This document shows, piece by piece, positions 1-14,290 of a stretch of 64,000 nt of DNA. The notes under the pieces are model-generated. The model did not search any database. It was not told the origin of the DNA and saw only the letters and a list, made by a program, of their open reading frames with translations. A program made the position numbers and the translations under genes. The DNA comes from Norana najaformis (taxonomy: Eukaryota; Annelida; Clitellata; Crassiclitellata; Hormogastridae). The stretch is from assembly GCA_964023275.1 (NCBI GenBank), contig OZ029917.1, positions 31,944,005 to 32,008,004 of the forward strand. Direction: 5' to 3'. Positions within the stretch are counted from its first letter, which is position 1. Each line of letters starts with the position of its first letter.

Positions 1-853
1 GCAGTGGTTAGAATATAATTAACTGACGAAAGATTGGATGGTTGGAGCAGTTTGTCTGTTCAAGTGTCCACTAATCAGTCATCAGTACAAACTGTTCTTA
101 CTTTACTGATTTATTTTTCATTCCTTTCTTGTTACTTCTGCTCTGTATGATGACAATGAAATACAACAGATAGTTTTCCTTGCTTTACATTGAAAATATT
201 ATCCACACAGACCTTGAGGAACTATCACTTGTCTCTTTGCTTCACTGTGTAAATGATATGTACTCCATTCTTGAGTACGAGTTTATTTGCCTTATTTTTA
301 TCTATTTACGCTGAGTCTGTGTGAATGTGTCTCATTCCTAAGTCAGAGAAATAAAATATAAGAACATAAATTGTTACAACGTGTTTATGGTACAAAGATT
401 ATGGCTGGCAGAAATAAGAAAGACATTGAACATTCAAGCAGTGTTTTCAGTAATACTGTGCAAAGAAGCCTTTCAGTTGAAACACAGACCGAGTTAGCAG
501 AAAAAGTTTATAAACACTTGAGCAATGTTTCAATTGTTAGTGCTGAAATTACTGTACTTGTATTTTCATTGTTATAGTATTTTATCCAACGATGCAAGCC
601 TTATTACTTTCACTGTGGCTCTACCATGCAATGTTCGTTGTTGTTTTACACCCTTACCACGGTATTACCACATTCCTCTTTGCTATATCACTCACTGTAA
701 GATGAGTACATGTAGCAGCAACCATCGATTGACACTGTAGAAGTTATTAGATGGAGTCAATCAATCAATCAGTAAATTTTTCAATCAAGCACTGCATACA
801 CTTGTTATGCTATGCCTTTAATGTGTCTTTTGTTTTCTTGGACCTTTTTGCAG
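1..853. other. Upstream region/intron of OS9, no exon assigned
   Basis: The first recognisable OS9 exon begins at 854 in phase 0, so at least one upstream exon with signal peptide and start codon must lie further left or be unrecognised here. An open stretch at 362-577 (+) has no plausible donor near the place where OS9 would need one and does not resemble the OS9 N-terminus, so I left it unassigned. The stretch is otherwise AT-rich with no repeat I recognise. Confidence 0.5.
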
Positions 854-3800
854 AATGAAGCGAGGGATGGCGTCATTTTGTCTTCTAAGTATGGCCAGCT
901 GTATCAGTGTCAGTACGAGGCAGTAGCCAGTGGTGACAGTTCTGGCCAAGAAGGCGACGATAATGCTGGTAAGACAGAGGTTGTTGATCTGCTGAGGCCA
1001 ATGGAAGATGAACCATGCCTTATACAGGTATTTTAATTCTGATAAATGCACTGTACCTATGCATGCATGCATGCATGCATGTGTGTATGTACCTGGATGT
1101 TTATGTAGCACCTTCTTAGAACCACTTTAAGGCAATCATTGCCATCATAAATGATGTTACAGTTGTGTAAGAATGAAAATTTATCCATGAATGAAGCTCA
1201 AATAGCAGGAAAAGTTTCTGTTGGCATTATTGTATAGTCATTTCAGTTTCATAGCCCTAACCACGTAGGCTGTGAACCAGTTGACAGATTCTCATCCATA
1301 ACTCTTATGAAGTTATTGTTCTTGGTGACACACAGTTCAATTAATCAGTCGATGATTCAGTTAATGTCCAAGTTCTAAATTCTTTTAATGTCTGGTTGTT
1401 AGTATTATGAAATTTTAACCCTTTATTGGGTGAGCTAATTGCTTTTCTTGAATGAGCCTCAGTACTAATTATATTCAATTTTAGATTCCTTATTGACCAC
1501 CAAAAGTCAAAGTAATTAATGCCAAAGTTATGTTGATGGTTAATTTAAGATCATGATAGCATCTTATTATGAGTGAACGGAAGTGGTGCTGGTGCAAAAA
1601 CCAATAATGTGAAATGTGCGCACATAGTGGCCCGATCTAATACCATTTGAAATGTGATTTAGGTTTGATGGGAAACAGGCACAGAGAGGCGGTCCAGAAA
1701 TGAGAATGAATTACTGTCATATTTGTGCAAGCAAAGCCTTTTCAGTAGTTACTTCAAGATTGGATGTAATGGATTGTTCTGATGCAATTAGCTGTCAAAT
1801 TTGCCTTATATTTCTTTTACTTAGATGTGGCCTGTTATTTAGAAATGGCTAAAATGTTATTTTGTTGTTGAATGCTAGAGTACTGGGTGGTGGACATACG
1901 AACTGTGTTACAAGAAAGAAATCAAACAGTATCATTTGGAGGGTTTGTGCTTCACTCTGTGTTTTCATTTGCTTCTGAAACTATGCTTGTATTGGTTAAA
2001 GGTTGATTGCAGTAATATTTAAAATGTTTTAATATTTAATATTTAAAGACTGCTCATCTGCCATCTGCAAACTGTGAGTTAGCTTGGTAGATTATCTACA
2101 TTTATGGTTAAAGCATCCCGTCCAGCACTACACATTAGCTGACTGATTTGCATAGCAAACGGCACTATATGTACTTGCAGCAAATGTACTGTACAGACAT
2201 TTCCTTCTCTTTTTTCTAATTGTCAGATATTGATGATTTGTATCATGAATATCTGTACCATCACTATTTAACATACAGTATATGTATGTTTATTCTAGAC
2301 ATATATGTATAACAGATATGTGGAAATTATTAGAGCCAAAGATAGCTTCTGATTGGGCCTAATATAAAGGCAGAGGGCAAGTGCCATGGAAGAAAAACTG
2401 CTAGTCAAGTTTTTTTTATTGAAGACCACAAAAGAGAAACAACTGATATATTTTTCCCTCGTAGAGAAAAAATATTAATAGGCATCCAAAGGTGAGACCA
2501 AAAGTACAGCAAGTCCTGCTAATAGCATCATCTAATTTCTTTTAACAGATTTCAAGATGGCACATTTAACATTTTACATGTTTCATCAATTTTTTTGCTA
2601 TATAAGTACAGTGTTATGTGAAAAATATTTTACATAACAATAACATTATCCCAAAATGGTCGACATTTAACACTTTAAAATTAATTACATTGCACAACAG
2701 ATCATTTTGTAAATGCAACAGAATAAGAAATGGAAAAAACAGAATAGAAAGCATAAAGATAGACCTGTGCAGTTGGTGTCATTCATACCTGAATGCATCA
2801 AAACTGCATATTGCTTAGATGATGTTTTATGCATTTCTTAAATTATTGCACAGTGGGTACAACTTTAAGTATGGATGGTAGGGAATTCCTTATGGATGAT
2901 CTAGCATATACCAGAGAAAATTGTTGTGTGTTAGTGCAAGCAAATTCGTTATGAAATTGTCCTGAGGATCTTGTGTAATAGCTATAGACATCTGTTGCAT
3001 GGATAAAGTAATCAGTAAAGGGCAACGGAAGCAGTTTGTTAATAAATGGGTACAGAAACACATTAGTTTGCAGTTTAGTAATACTTTCAAATGTCAATAT
3101 TTCCAGGCTGGCCAAAGGTTGGCCCTGGGGTAATCTACTGATTGTGCATATAGCACATTTCTGCAGTGTAATCAGGCATTTTAAGTGAGTGGTGTAATTA
3201 GAAGCCCGGGTGATATTACAGTACAAAAGGTATGGATAGGTAATGGAATAGTATAACTGAATATATATACGAATATTAATATATTAATATGTTTTTTGGT
3301 AAAAAATGCATCCAGTGTGGGATAATGTCCCAAAGCTTTTGGAGATTTTTTGGCAGTTTGAATTATGTGGTCTTTCCAAGTAAGGTGTTGATTCAGATAT
3401 ACACCTAGAAATTTCAAGGATGACACTTGAAAGATAGTTTTGTTGCTGATGTTAACAGTCAAATCACAATCACCAGGAATGAATTTATGATGAGAACGAA
3501 ACAATATGCAGTTGGTTTTGTGAATTTTCAAAGACTGTTTGTTTGCTCTGAACCATTCAGAAATTGTTTCTAATTCACGATTTACTTTTTTGAATAAAAC
3601 ATCTAAAACGTTTATCTGAAGCAAAAACATTAGTGTCATCAGCAAAGAGAATGAAATGCAGTAGGTATGAAGTATTACAGATGTTACTGATATAATTTAA
3701 AATTAAATTTGTTTAAAATTACAAAATTCTCAAAGATTATTTCTGATGGCTAATCAGCTAGGCAAAACTACGGATTGTTTTAACAGATATGGATTCGAAT

Positions 3801-6800
3801 GATGGTTTTAGCAAAAACAAAGTGCTATTCAGCTAAACTAGATGCAGACAAAGCCTGATGCATTTAGTTTGCCAAGGAGAGGCAAAAAGAAACAATGCCA
3901 GTTATCCAAACAGTAGTAAAAATGTTTTTGAAAATCAGGCTTACATTTAATGATATTGTATGCAAAGAGGTGATGAAAGAACTACTAAATTGCCGTTAAT
4001 TTGTCATTTGATGCAGCTTTACATCACTGTAGACTCGTGGTACATGATATGTTTTCTCTGCTGATAAGCCCACAGACCTGTTGTTTTAATCTTACTTGAA
4101 AATGTTCTTTTAAAACAGTAGTTCTAATGTCTTTTATAGCTTAAATTTATATTCTTTAAAGGGTTTTACTGATTTACTGTGTATTTTGCATTTTTATCTT
4201 ATGTACATTTCTGTTTATGTTTTTAAAATTAAGTCAGTAAGTCTACATTAAGGACACAATAAATGCACATAAGGAAACATAGACCTATGTAGAAATGTGT
4301 GATGCAGATCCTGAGATTTTTCAGCGTGTTTTTTGTAGCACATTCCATTATTGCATGGTTCTGACCGCTTGACTTGTCATCCATGTGTTATTGGTCTTTT
4401 ACTGCATGTGGTCTCAGACCTGCTCAGATTCTCGATTGAAACCAACCTTTCCAGTGTAGAAAATGCAAGCCCGTGTGTTGTTCAGGAGTTCAAAGATTGC
4501 AATGATATTTGATACATTTGACAACTTGTATATTACTTATGTGCTTATTTTTCTAGCACTTGCTAGAATTTCTGGATTCTGGAAATGACAATAGATATGG
4601 TTAATTTTGGACAAAGATTGAGCTGTGCAGAGATCAAGGAAATGTAATGGGTCTTGGCAGTTGATTTAAATGGCAATAGATTTGGTGAATTTGGCGTTTT
4701 GTGAAAAGTGTGTTCACATGGTATGTGTGGAGCCGATCAAAACCTGCTCCTCTAAAGGAGTAGGTTTTCATCTATTTGACTTCTAGAATCAAATTTGACT
4801 TAAAGTCAATTTGACCTCTGGAATTTTCATATGGTTGCAATCATATAAAATTCTACAGAGCAAATTGAACTATTGATTATTGTTATTAATAATAATTTTA
4901 ATTTTTAATAATGTCATTATTAATTTTATTAGTTATTAATGTGTAATAACTTTTTTAGAGGGCAAGGTATCCGGTGATGTTATATCCTTAGGTCGTTACG
5001 CATCAGAATTCAACTGGAATGATGTTAGCGTAAGTTAAGGGGCTTTTATCAAGCCCAGTTGCCTGTCTATATTCAAAGTACGAGCTAATATATTCTGACT
5101 TAAGTAATTTATGTTTTAGACACTTAGTTGTAAAAGTGAGTCCTGTTTCATATACATTTATGTTATGTTGTCTAGTAACAGTAGGTGGCTTGACAAACAT
5201 ATGTGTCTTCAAGAAGGCATATAAATTTACAGATGTATATATGTATATGCATGCATAGATACTTAGGCATAATTGGTTTAGTATTTATGTTAAAACATCT
5301 ACCGTGTCTTAGATGTCATAGATGATAAATTGTTTGTAACAGAAAATGTTGACTTGGATTTCGTTTGATTAGTTTTAATATAAAACTGCTGTATTGTATT
5401 CTGGTAGTATTTTTATACTGATTGTTAAATGTGACAATTTTCATTTGGAACTTTATAGGTTTTAAAACTACTTTGAAAAATGTATTTTCAGATAAAATCA
5501 AAGCCAGAATATGCTGGGCGATACCACAGCCAAGAGTATAGGAATGGGTCACTTTGTGATCTCACGGGTGAACTTAGGTCAACCTCAGTCAGGGTAAGCC
5601 ATCTTTTTGATCCTCAGTCATAATTTAATGGCATATGTTGCTTAATTGATCCCAAAAGCTTAGCCATATTGCCATGTTAGATTTTTCACGTGTTACCATT
5701 ATTCTTCTGTTATTTTAAAAGAAATATGATCTGTGGCCATTTAATCATATTCATAAATAGTTTTCAGTTTTATCTACTTATTATGATATTTATATCTAAT
5801 AAATAATTATAAATAATTGTGATTAATAATTATAAATTGCAGGTTGATATTTTTGAACCATGTTTTGTGGGTTTGTGTAAGCTAGAAATATGGTAATCTT
5901 TTTGCATTATTTTTGTCTCAAAAACTGGATAGAAGGTTTGAAACTATAATCAAAGTACTACAGAGGGATATGTAGTTGTTACGAATTTATTTGTATTTGT
6001 GAAAGTTAAAGGATTAACATTATTGCTTAAACACTGGTAAATACGATTAATTGCACTGTTATTAACTTATAAATAGTTTTATTATTATGTAGGTTTCATT
6101 TTCTTTAAACGTGTGTAATTATGATTACTTGAACTGTTATCAAACATCTAAATTATACTTTTCAGTTTTGAAGTTATGGCAGTTGGCCCTATGATGGAAA
6201 TATAAGCCTCAGCATTTTAACATTATTTAATTTGTTTATTTGGTTTGTCTATTTAGCTATATTATTAATGTGTAAGGTACTAATCAGTAATTACTGTGCT
6301 GATGTTCCTTTAATATCAATGGATGAAAGAATAATTCAATCCTTCACTGCACTTTCACTGTGATTCCTCCCCAGTTTAAATGTCAGAATGGTGTTCATGA
6401 CGGCATTGAAGGCGTAGATGAACCAACAACCTGCGCGTATATCATAACAGTCCACACAAACAAAATTTGCCAGCGTCCAGAGCTGAAGATTCTTTCACAG
6501 AAGAAATCAGTTCCCATTACATGTCAGCCGCTGCTCAACGAGGAAGAATTTTCCCTCTACACGGAATTTCACAACAAGAATGCAGCCCAAAGTGTTGCTG
6601 GTGAGATTGTTTTAGCATCTGTGCAGAAAAATATAAAATTAGAAGAATTCTCATTGTTTCTTTTTAATTTTTTAATCATTTTATGTTAAGGCTTTTACTG
6701 AATTTAATCTAATGTTTTTAACACATCTAAAATCTAAATATGGAGTATTTTATTTAACATTATTTGTTTTGTTGATAAGGTTTTAAAGTACTTTGTTACT

Positions 6801-9800
6801 ATTGTATTACAATAGATATTGTATGATTTTGGAAAATAAAGAAATGAATTAAAACTGAAAGTAGCTTATCACTGTCTTTCATTTCAGAGACCTTGCCAGA
6901 GCTCGTCAGAGAAACAACCGATCAGCAACCGGGCACAAGCCTTAGTCGAGCTGAGTCATTTTTCGTAATGGCAGAGACGGCTGATGACATAATCGATGAT
7001 GGTAATTCTAACGACGAATTCAAACGAGTTCTTGTGGGTACGATCGTAAAGAAGCTGAAGAACACACTGGACCGTGAGAAGAGTGAACAGGACGAAGAGG
7101 AGGAGGGCTCGAAAACCGAACAGGAAGACAAAATGCTCAACACTGAGTCGCAAGTAGAAGAAAATCAGCAACTGTCACAAAATGAAAAAGATCCAGGTGA
7201 AGAAAATGTGATCATGCATGGGAAGGCAAGAGAGAGAAAAGGTGACAGTGGCTACTTCTGTGTAATAAAATGATTTTGTTATGGCTAACTAGTCTTCCAT
7301 AACGCTTGGTCAAATTTTATGGGAGACACTCATTTCCTTCTTAGGCTCTTGAGTCCTAAACTCATCTGCATGTGGGTTATGCATAGCAGGACTTGCCATA
7401 CACGCTTCATCATGTTGGCACCACATTATAGTGTTCGTGACAGGCAAATGGTGGTAACAAGTTTTCCAGTGGTGTTGCATGGAATTCCATGGGATTGAAC
7501 CCACAGTCACTGAATTACAGACCAGATGTGCTACTGAACTGACCACCACGCTACACAACGGCTAACCAGAATGATCTTGTGTGCTGCATGCAAAGGCTGC
7601 ATAAATCTTGGAAGCATGCAGCTTTCCAGGCAAAGGCTTTCCTCTGAGAAAATCCTTTCCAAGTCAGCATTTGCTTTCACTGAGGAACAGCTTTTCAAAG
7701 AAGCAGTCCTTTTACTGTTTCTCTTCAAACTGAGATTGCTATTTTAGGGTCACAATTTTTGAAGCTTACGTTTTTCTTATGGAGGCTTACCTGGGGTTCC
7801 CTGCAGTAATTTTTCCTAACAGATTTGGTAACATGTTTGCCATTATAAATGGACATTGGGTTTGGATATGGTTATTATTGGTTTAGATATGGTTATTATT
7901 ATTATTATTGATTAATAATTTCTATCACGCCAGTGTGTAATGCCGAAGACATCAGTCGATGGTGCACCAAAACCAAGCTGCAGTTAGGTCAGCATCCAGT
8001 AATTAAAACTTATCTTGGAAGCTAGAACAAACTAGCCAAAAGATAAAAATATTTTAAGACTAAAATCGATAATTTCACTGCTAAAAGTGACAAAATTTAT
8101 GTAAAATGAAACAAGAAATTCAAAATCAACATATACTGTAGATATGTTAAGTGAATTGGAATAATTGTTAAATGAATTTTAATGACTGTTTTGCATGCTG
8201 ACTAATTTTTAAATCGTTATGCAGATATTTTTATATTTTAACTCTAATTATTCATTATTATTATTGCAAAGGTTTGTTTTTCTAAGGCAGAAATTGGCCA
8301 ATATTGTGTATTCTGCTTGTGTACTAAAAAAACCCAAGTTATTCAGTTGATCAAGCAGTAAATCATTAGCACTATTAGAGATGGGAGATGATGCTTTTGC
8401 AGTAAGCACAAAGTTAGCGAAGCCGACAGCTGATGCCTCAAGTGAACTAAAGAGTGCACTGGAGGGAATTCTGACTGCAGTGAATTCTGAGCTGAAGACG
8501 TTGGCAAATGACAATGATGAAGAGGAAGATGAGGAAGAAGAGGAAGAAGGGGAAGAGGTAGTTACACAAAAGAAAGAAGCAACAGAAGGTTCTTCAGTTC
8601 ATAGAGAGAGTGAAGACAAAGGGCCTGATGTCTCTGATGGCAGGTTAGTTATGAAATATTAAACTGCGTTATTTACATTTATTTTTTTATTTAAATATCA
8701 GGCTTAATTCTTTTTTCTTACCAATAACTAAATTTTTATTTTATTTACATCAACGACTTCAGGTTTTAAACTAAAACCCCTTACCTGATGATCTGTTTAT
8801 AACATGTACTTCATTTATCATGCCAAATTTTAAATTGCATGTATTGCTAATGTTAGAATTGTTTGCCACTCAGTTATTTATTGTAGTAAGAATCTAATAT
8901 CAGTAGAATTTATGCAGTAATATTTCAGGGCTGCTAAAAACACTGCTGATGACCAGAGATTTGTACCACTGCTGCCAAATCAAATTAGAATAAATAAAAG
9001 AAATTATCATGTCATTGGGTCCTGCACATTGGAAAATGCAGAGTTGTGTGCATAACATCGAGGGCGTTTTGGTAGATTGCTAATGTATTTGCCAGTTCTA
9101 AATGACCACTTTTGTGATGCAATATAAAACCCATCAATCCGTTATTCAGCCAATATTGGCCTTTTTTCTGTGTGTTTAGGGTTCAAAACCCAGTGTTTCC
9201 GGTGAAGTTAATCATTCTCAAGCCATGTAACTGTTAAGAAGAGTTTTTTGATTGTTGGGGGCTGTTTTGTTTTTGTTTTGCCCTTCTGCTGATAGAAAGG
9301 TTCTTAAACTCTAGGGACCATGTCTTTCATGACTCTTGTTGAAAGAGGGTTGTAATAAATTACTGATTCCCTTACCTTACACTGCATTACCTTACATTGC
9401 ATCACGTTATAACACCTTACCCTACCTTACATGACTCCTTGACTGTTGCATGTTGTAAAGAGAAATGGATACAGTGCTTTATCAGAGCCTTTCGATGGTC
9501 TGCCTCAAGTGTCAGGTATTTTGTGATGTTGTTTAGCAGCGAAACTGAAGTTACAGAAAGCAAGAAGTCGGATGAGACGACATCTGGTGAAGAACTTACA
9601 GGCACAGGTTTGTTGTAAGCTGTTAGTTTTTCTTACTGTTTTCTGCACCATATTATCTAATGACAGCTACAATATCAGTATCCAGATCTCTGCTTTGCCA
9701 TTATATAAAAACCTAGGATATTATCAAGATCTCTAATGATATGTTAGTCCTTAGTTGATAGAGATGTGTAACAGTTGTGACTTTTCTAGTTATCTGGGTA

Positions 9801-12118
9801 ATGTTTCCGTACTGATGAAGCTTTTATTCTTAATGAACTGTAACATCAGATAGGGTAGCACAGAGAGTATCACTGAGTAGTTTCTCTTGAAAAGACTGTA
9901 CAAATTTATGGTTAAAATTTTAAAAAAATTGCAAACACTGTTCGATCACCTTAGTGTATATTACATCAGAGAGCAATGAATTACATTATGTTGTTGTTGC
10001 TGGCAGAGGTGGAGGGATCATACATTACATGGCAAGGTCAGGGCAACCAGATTCAGCAGATAACCATTGATACAGGCATGAAAGTTCGAGTGAAGCAAGT
10101 AAATAAGAAAGCTCGAGAGCAAGAAGAAGACGAAAAGCCAGACGCAACAGATTCCGACCCAAATGATCTGATGAAAACAAAGCCCACTGCTCCACCAGGT
10201 GAGGATGCGCTGGGTATCATTTAGTTAGTTAGTTATCTAGCCACTTTATGTAGCACCTTTTAAGTAAAAGAAGTCCTGCCTGATTGGTGTTAAAGTCACT
10301 GAAAAGAAACACTATCAGTAAGTGAACAGTACTGAGATAACCAGAAAAGTATCAGTGGCCTGACTCTGCACACATGTGGAGCCCAAACAACAGATTAGGT
10401 ATGATAAAGACTTTACCGACTGTATATGTATCTAGATGTGGTAATTACGTTGGACCTTCTAAAGACCTGTCAAAGGTACAGTGAAATAATAAGATATGTT
10501 AATAAAACATAGGTGCTTCTATCTGGGAAATTCATGAGTTACAGATAAAGTGCAAAGTTCTTATATTTTGCTTAACTGACAATGATCATCAGTTCATAAA
10601 ACTGTTCACCAAGAAATTTCAGTGCATGTCAAACCAGTGGCTGGTCATTCGTTGAGGCCCTAGAGTTTATCTTTGGCTTTTGCTTTCTTCTGAAGCTCGG
10701 AAGGTGGAAGTGCGGATCATAAATGCAGCTTACTACAACAAAGATGGCAAACCAGTTTCGGTTTATGCAGGTGATACAAATCCGTCAATAGAGCGAATGG
10801 TAATTGCTCTTCTGGTAAGCAATGACTTATGTTTCATTTGATTATATGCATTTTACTCTGTGTTATCAGAAATTTATGTAGTGCAGCTTCGAGAGAAACT
10901 AATCAGAAGCACTGTCTGCATTAGCCTTATTGATGTTAAATGTGATTAAGAACAGAAAGTTCATCAATAAACAGACAACATTCAGATTGTCTAGAAGAGT
11001 CACCAGGCTCCCACAGAGATGCAGAGCCCAACCAATGGATTCCCAGTAAGAGTTGCCAGATGTTCAGAGTTCCTGAACCATGTTGTACTGAGGAGAAGGA
11101 ACAGCGATAGGTGATGTGATCTGCTGCCAATGGCATATGACTGTCTTACCATCCGGCAGTCTGTCATAAGTGGAAGATGACTTGATGTCTGGTTGTCTCT
11201 TGAACTGCTGGACAAGACAGGCATTCATTGGCCAGTAGATTGTAGAGCAACTTAATGGTTGATGGTCAATGCCACTCCAGAGACTCTCTTTGCCATTCCT
11301 CCACCAATTTCCAGGTTGCAGATGGTGTGCATAAGTCTGTAAGACTGAGGCTTGAATGTCCAGCTGAAAATTGTCCTTGCTGTGTATGTGGACCAGACCA
11401 GTCATGGCAGGTCATGATAACATGCGAACAGAAACCATCCAAAATGCAGTAAATCCGCAATGGAAATGAGGAATAATTCTGACATTCTTACTCGGGTACA
11501 GTGAAAGTTCACACTTTCCAAAGTTATTGAGCATCTGCGTTGAGATGAATAATTATCCACCAAAAATGTAGTTGGAGATGAACAAATGACCAACATGGCC
11601 GCAGGCATGGTTCTTAAGTACTCTAGGAAAATAAGTCATTTTCAATAAATTGTGGTAGCTGTACAAGTTGGTTACTACTTGCACAGTGTAGCAAATGTTG
11701 TGTAAGTAAAAACTTGTGTAACGCATAACTGAGCCTGTCAAGATAATGTAAAGAATGTTACAGCTTGATAAGAATCTCGAATCGTTAAAGGCCGAGTTAT
11801 TCTCTTAGAAGTGATATAACCTCCACTGGCAAACAGTCAGATATAAGCAATGACCCTCATCGAGATGTTCCAACAGGTTTGGTTTTAGGAGTTTCTGTAA
11901 ATGTGTGTGGACAGATGTGTTAGCTTTACCTTTTGTCTGTTTTGCTTGCTTGAGAAGATTAATTATTTTCTTTTTTCCTTGTGTAGCAGCGAAATGATGA
12001 AGAAGTAGCGGAGTTTGAAAAGCAGAAAAGAATTGAAGAAAATTATCAGTTCAAATGGTCAAAAACAAAGGAGAAGAAAGAGACAAAGGCGGCTGCCACT
12101 GATGACGATCTTGATTAA
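854..12118 (+). CDS. OS9: OS9 ER lectin of ER-associated degradation, 5' partial, 11 exons
   Basis: OS-9 is an ER-lumen lectin that recognises trimmed N-glycans on misfolded glycoproteins and hands them to the SEL1L-HRD1 ubiquitin ligase. Exons: 854-1027, 1879-1942, 4959-5029, 5492-5593, 6375-6600, 6888-7241, 8379-8643, 9537-9607, 10007-10198, 10696-10814, 11987-12118. All are flanked by AG/GT and their phases agree; the sum is 1770 bp, 589 codons plus TAA. The mannose-6-phosphate-receptor-homology domain spans about residues 50-165 of the visible protein: the WW pair in GWWTYELCY, Q in KQYH, R in LRSTSVR, E and Y in DEPTTCAY match the sugar-binding residues known for the family. A glutamate-rich acidic middle (exons 6-7) and the C-terminal ENYQFKW block also match vertebrate OS-9. 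The signal peptide is missing. The start of exon 8 is ambiguous by one codon (9537 or 9540). Very likely functional. Confidence 0.93.
2830..3665 (-). pseudogene. Non-LTR retrotransposon reverse transcriptase fragment in OS9 intron
   Basis: On the minus strand the DNA encodes the catalytic FADDT motif of reverse transcriptase (about 3612-3660), followed by text typical of the C-terminal half of Jockey/CR1-type RTs: SEWFRANKQSL, a FLGVYLNQHLTWKDHI block and a downstream thumb-like segment. It runs through several frameshifts down to about 2840. It lies inside the 3-kb OS9 intron between exons 2 and 3, antisense to the gene. The 5' half of the element is absent. Degraded and certainly inactive. 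Confidence 0.85.
7330..7560 (-). repeat. tRNA-derived SINE-like repeat in OS9 intron
   Basis: On the minus strand 7560-7496 shows an A-box-like GTGGTCAGTTCAGTAG and a B-box-like GGTTCAATCCC at tRNA spacing, followed by about 170 bp of unrelated tail. This is the layout of a tRNA-headed SINE. I see no second full copy in the window, so the family assignment is tentative. Confidence 0.45.
7930..8005 (+). repeat. Short dispersed repeat (partner at 46128-46205)
   Basis: A stretch around 'gatggtgcaccaaaaccaag' and 'aggtcagc' recurs with a few changes at 46128-46205, also with 'caaccgatgacgcacc'. Both lie in unrelated contexts, so it is a dispersed repeat rather than a duplication. Class unknown. 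Confidence 0.5.
10870..11400. repeat. Dispersed ~500-bp repeat in OS9 intron (partner at 34709-35200)
   Basis: This intronic block and 34709-35200 share an ordered series of words: 'aaactaatcagaagc' at one end, 'cgtcaataaac', 'ggacaggcattc', and 'tgtccagctg' at the other. Fragments of the same head ('agcgccacttcaagagaaac') recur at 32800-32850 and 45519-45560. Hence a multi-copy family, probably a long SINE or a non-autonomous element. The several short overlapping ORFs here are by-products. Confidence 0.6.
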
Positions 12119-13260
12119 GGGAATGGATGAAAATTTTTCGTGAAGTCTCATTTTGTTCTAAGCACTCCTAAAATGCATCTCGTTCTTCTCTGGAGTAGTT
12201 ATCACCACTAAACAGGTGGCACTGTGTAAATGTTTGGTTATGTTGCATTGTCGATTAGCCACTGGTCATTTCTGAAGTTTTGAACTGTGATCATTCCTTT
12301 ACTTTGGGCTCCCACCTTGAAAGTAATTGAGCAGAGAACTGCTTATTTACTGTTAATTTAACTTGCATGTTGTTGAATTAGTGGTGAACAGCTGTATTTT
12401 GTTGTGATTGGCAGAGGGCCATTATGATGCTCACTGCTAATTTAGCTTAACTTAATATGCTTAAGTTAGCTGTGAGCAACTGCTGTTAACATGTGAAGCT
12501 ACTGTAGATATGAAGCTAATAAGTTTTTGTGTGAGAGATAACGTTTCTGAACAGGAAGCACGTAGCATATCTGTGTGATTTTTTTGCAGATTCTACTTAT
12601 ATTAAAAGGAAGTTGTTAGGTTCTTGTTGCCATGTTGATACTTCAGTCAAAAGTTCTTTTGATTGCAAGACAGCTATTTGGAGTGCAACTGTTAGAACCA
12701 ATTGCACTATTGTGGATCAAATCTTAGATCTGATGCACAACTGAGGCAGAGGGGCATTAGATCTTTCATATGGCTTTGGCTGTAAAACTATATATACTGT
12801 ATATGTGTATATCCAAAATAAGCAAGATGTTTTGTGCATTTTTTTGCATGACAAAATATTTTGAAGTATTTTGGCAGGTTCAGATGTAAAAATTTTTTGA
12901 GTGAGATATTATCTTAATATCAGAGTGTTTCATTTGCTTGTTTTACTGTTTAAGTTCGGTTTAATTTTATGGTGTTGGGTCTGTGATGCGTTGTCATGTG
13001 AAAAGACGTAAATATTTTTGTGTTTTGAATCTTAAGATGTATAGTTCATTACTGTGTTAGTGGCTTTGCTTTTTGGCTACTAATTCCCGGATTCAATACC
13101 TAGAAAATGTTCTGTTGAAGTGAAAGAATTTTCCTCTTATTAAAAAAACCTCAAACTACAGGACTGCATCTCTGTATTCGGCTTTATCAATGGTGCCAAC
13201 TGGATAAGAACCACTTTGCCAAAATATTCACAACATATAACGGAATAAAAACAATGAACA
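12119..13260 (+). other. Probable OS9 3' untranslated region
   Basis: Directly follows the OS9 stop codon. It is T-rich without long ORFs. The first canonical AATAAA in the right place is at 13244-13249, which would give a 3' UTR of about 1.1 kb. No splice or repeat signal was noticed inside. Confidence 0.5.
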
Positions 13261-14290
13261 CTGCGCTTGCTTCCTAATGAGGAATGGACCAAATTCAGGT
13301 TGGGCCTCGCTTGTGTAGTACTGCCCTGGCATATATCATGGAGTTACATATTCCAGTCTCAAGTTGGCCAGGTCAGTCATTGCTAAGCTCTGCTTCACAT
13401 GAGGATCTGACTTTTCATGTATCAGACTATCCTATGGGAACAGTCTTCAATTGTGTTTCTTTGAGTCCTGGTCTTATGAAATTCCATGTGTATCTGGACA
13501 TTTATCTTTTGCTTGTGTATTGGTACACATGACCACTTGTTAGCCTCTTGTGTCTGGGGTTTGAATTCTGGTGCACTTTTCCTGAATATTTCCGTCATTC
13601 CATACTAAACCTCAACAAACTTGGATTACCCGTAGCATGTTTGATCTTCAGTCAAAACATAATGCAGTCCTAGTGCTGAACTTTTGCTGGTTAGGCTTAG
13701 CAAATAGAAAAACTTTCATATTAGATTAATTCTTAATTTCTACGCAAGTTTTAAACTGTGGAGATGTAATCTCTCTTTCAGAATCTGTGAATAAGTTGTA
13801 GCCCAACATTTCATCTTGTAAGTTGTTTTAGAGTCATACACAATGCTTGTTTTAAGCAAGAAGTTGAAAATGAAGCATATTAGTGTTTCATTTTTGGCAT
13901 TGTATATTTTGTTGAAATATTTAATAATAAATGTTAGAAACTGTGACGTACATGTTAACTGGCAGTTGGTCTTGTTTATGCTTTCCATAGATGCTTTCTG
14001 CATCAGATTGTCAACAGTAACTTTTACATATTGGTAGAGTAGGTATGGTAGTGTTGATGGTAGGGCAGTGGTGGTATAATGAAGTGGGGATAGTGTAATG
14101 TTGGTGAAACTGATGGCTTGGCTACCAGTTCTCTTGCTTCATGCATATCTGTGACCTTTGCAGAATATTGCCCTATGGTTGACTTCAGAACCACATCTAC
14201 CATCACCTCATTTCTAGTCCTTGCTAAAGTAGACTAGTACCAAAATTCACTTTTCCTGAATATATACACTGACCAAATAAACTTCCTCCT
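13260..14290. other. Intergenic, nothing recognised
   Basis: AT-rich DNA with short ORFs in several frames but no domain, splice-supported exon or clear repeat. A 'ggtttgaattctgg' near 13558 is weakly B-box-like. Confidence 0.4.

Noticed and set aside
362..577. Possible upstream exon of OS9 containing QRVYGTKIMAG
   Set aside because: No donor site lies where the frame would need to leave, and similarity to the OS9 N-terminus is limited to a Tyr-Gly.
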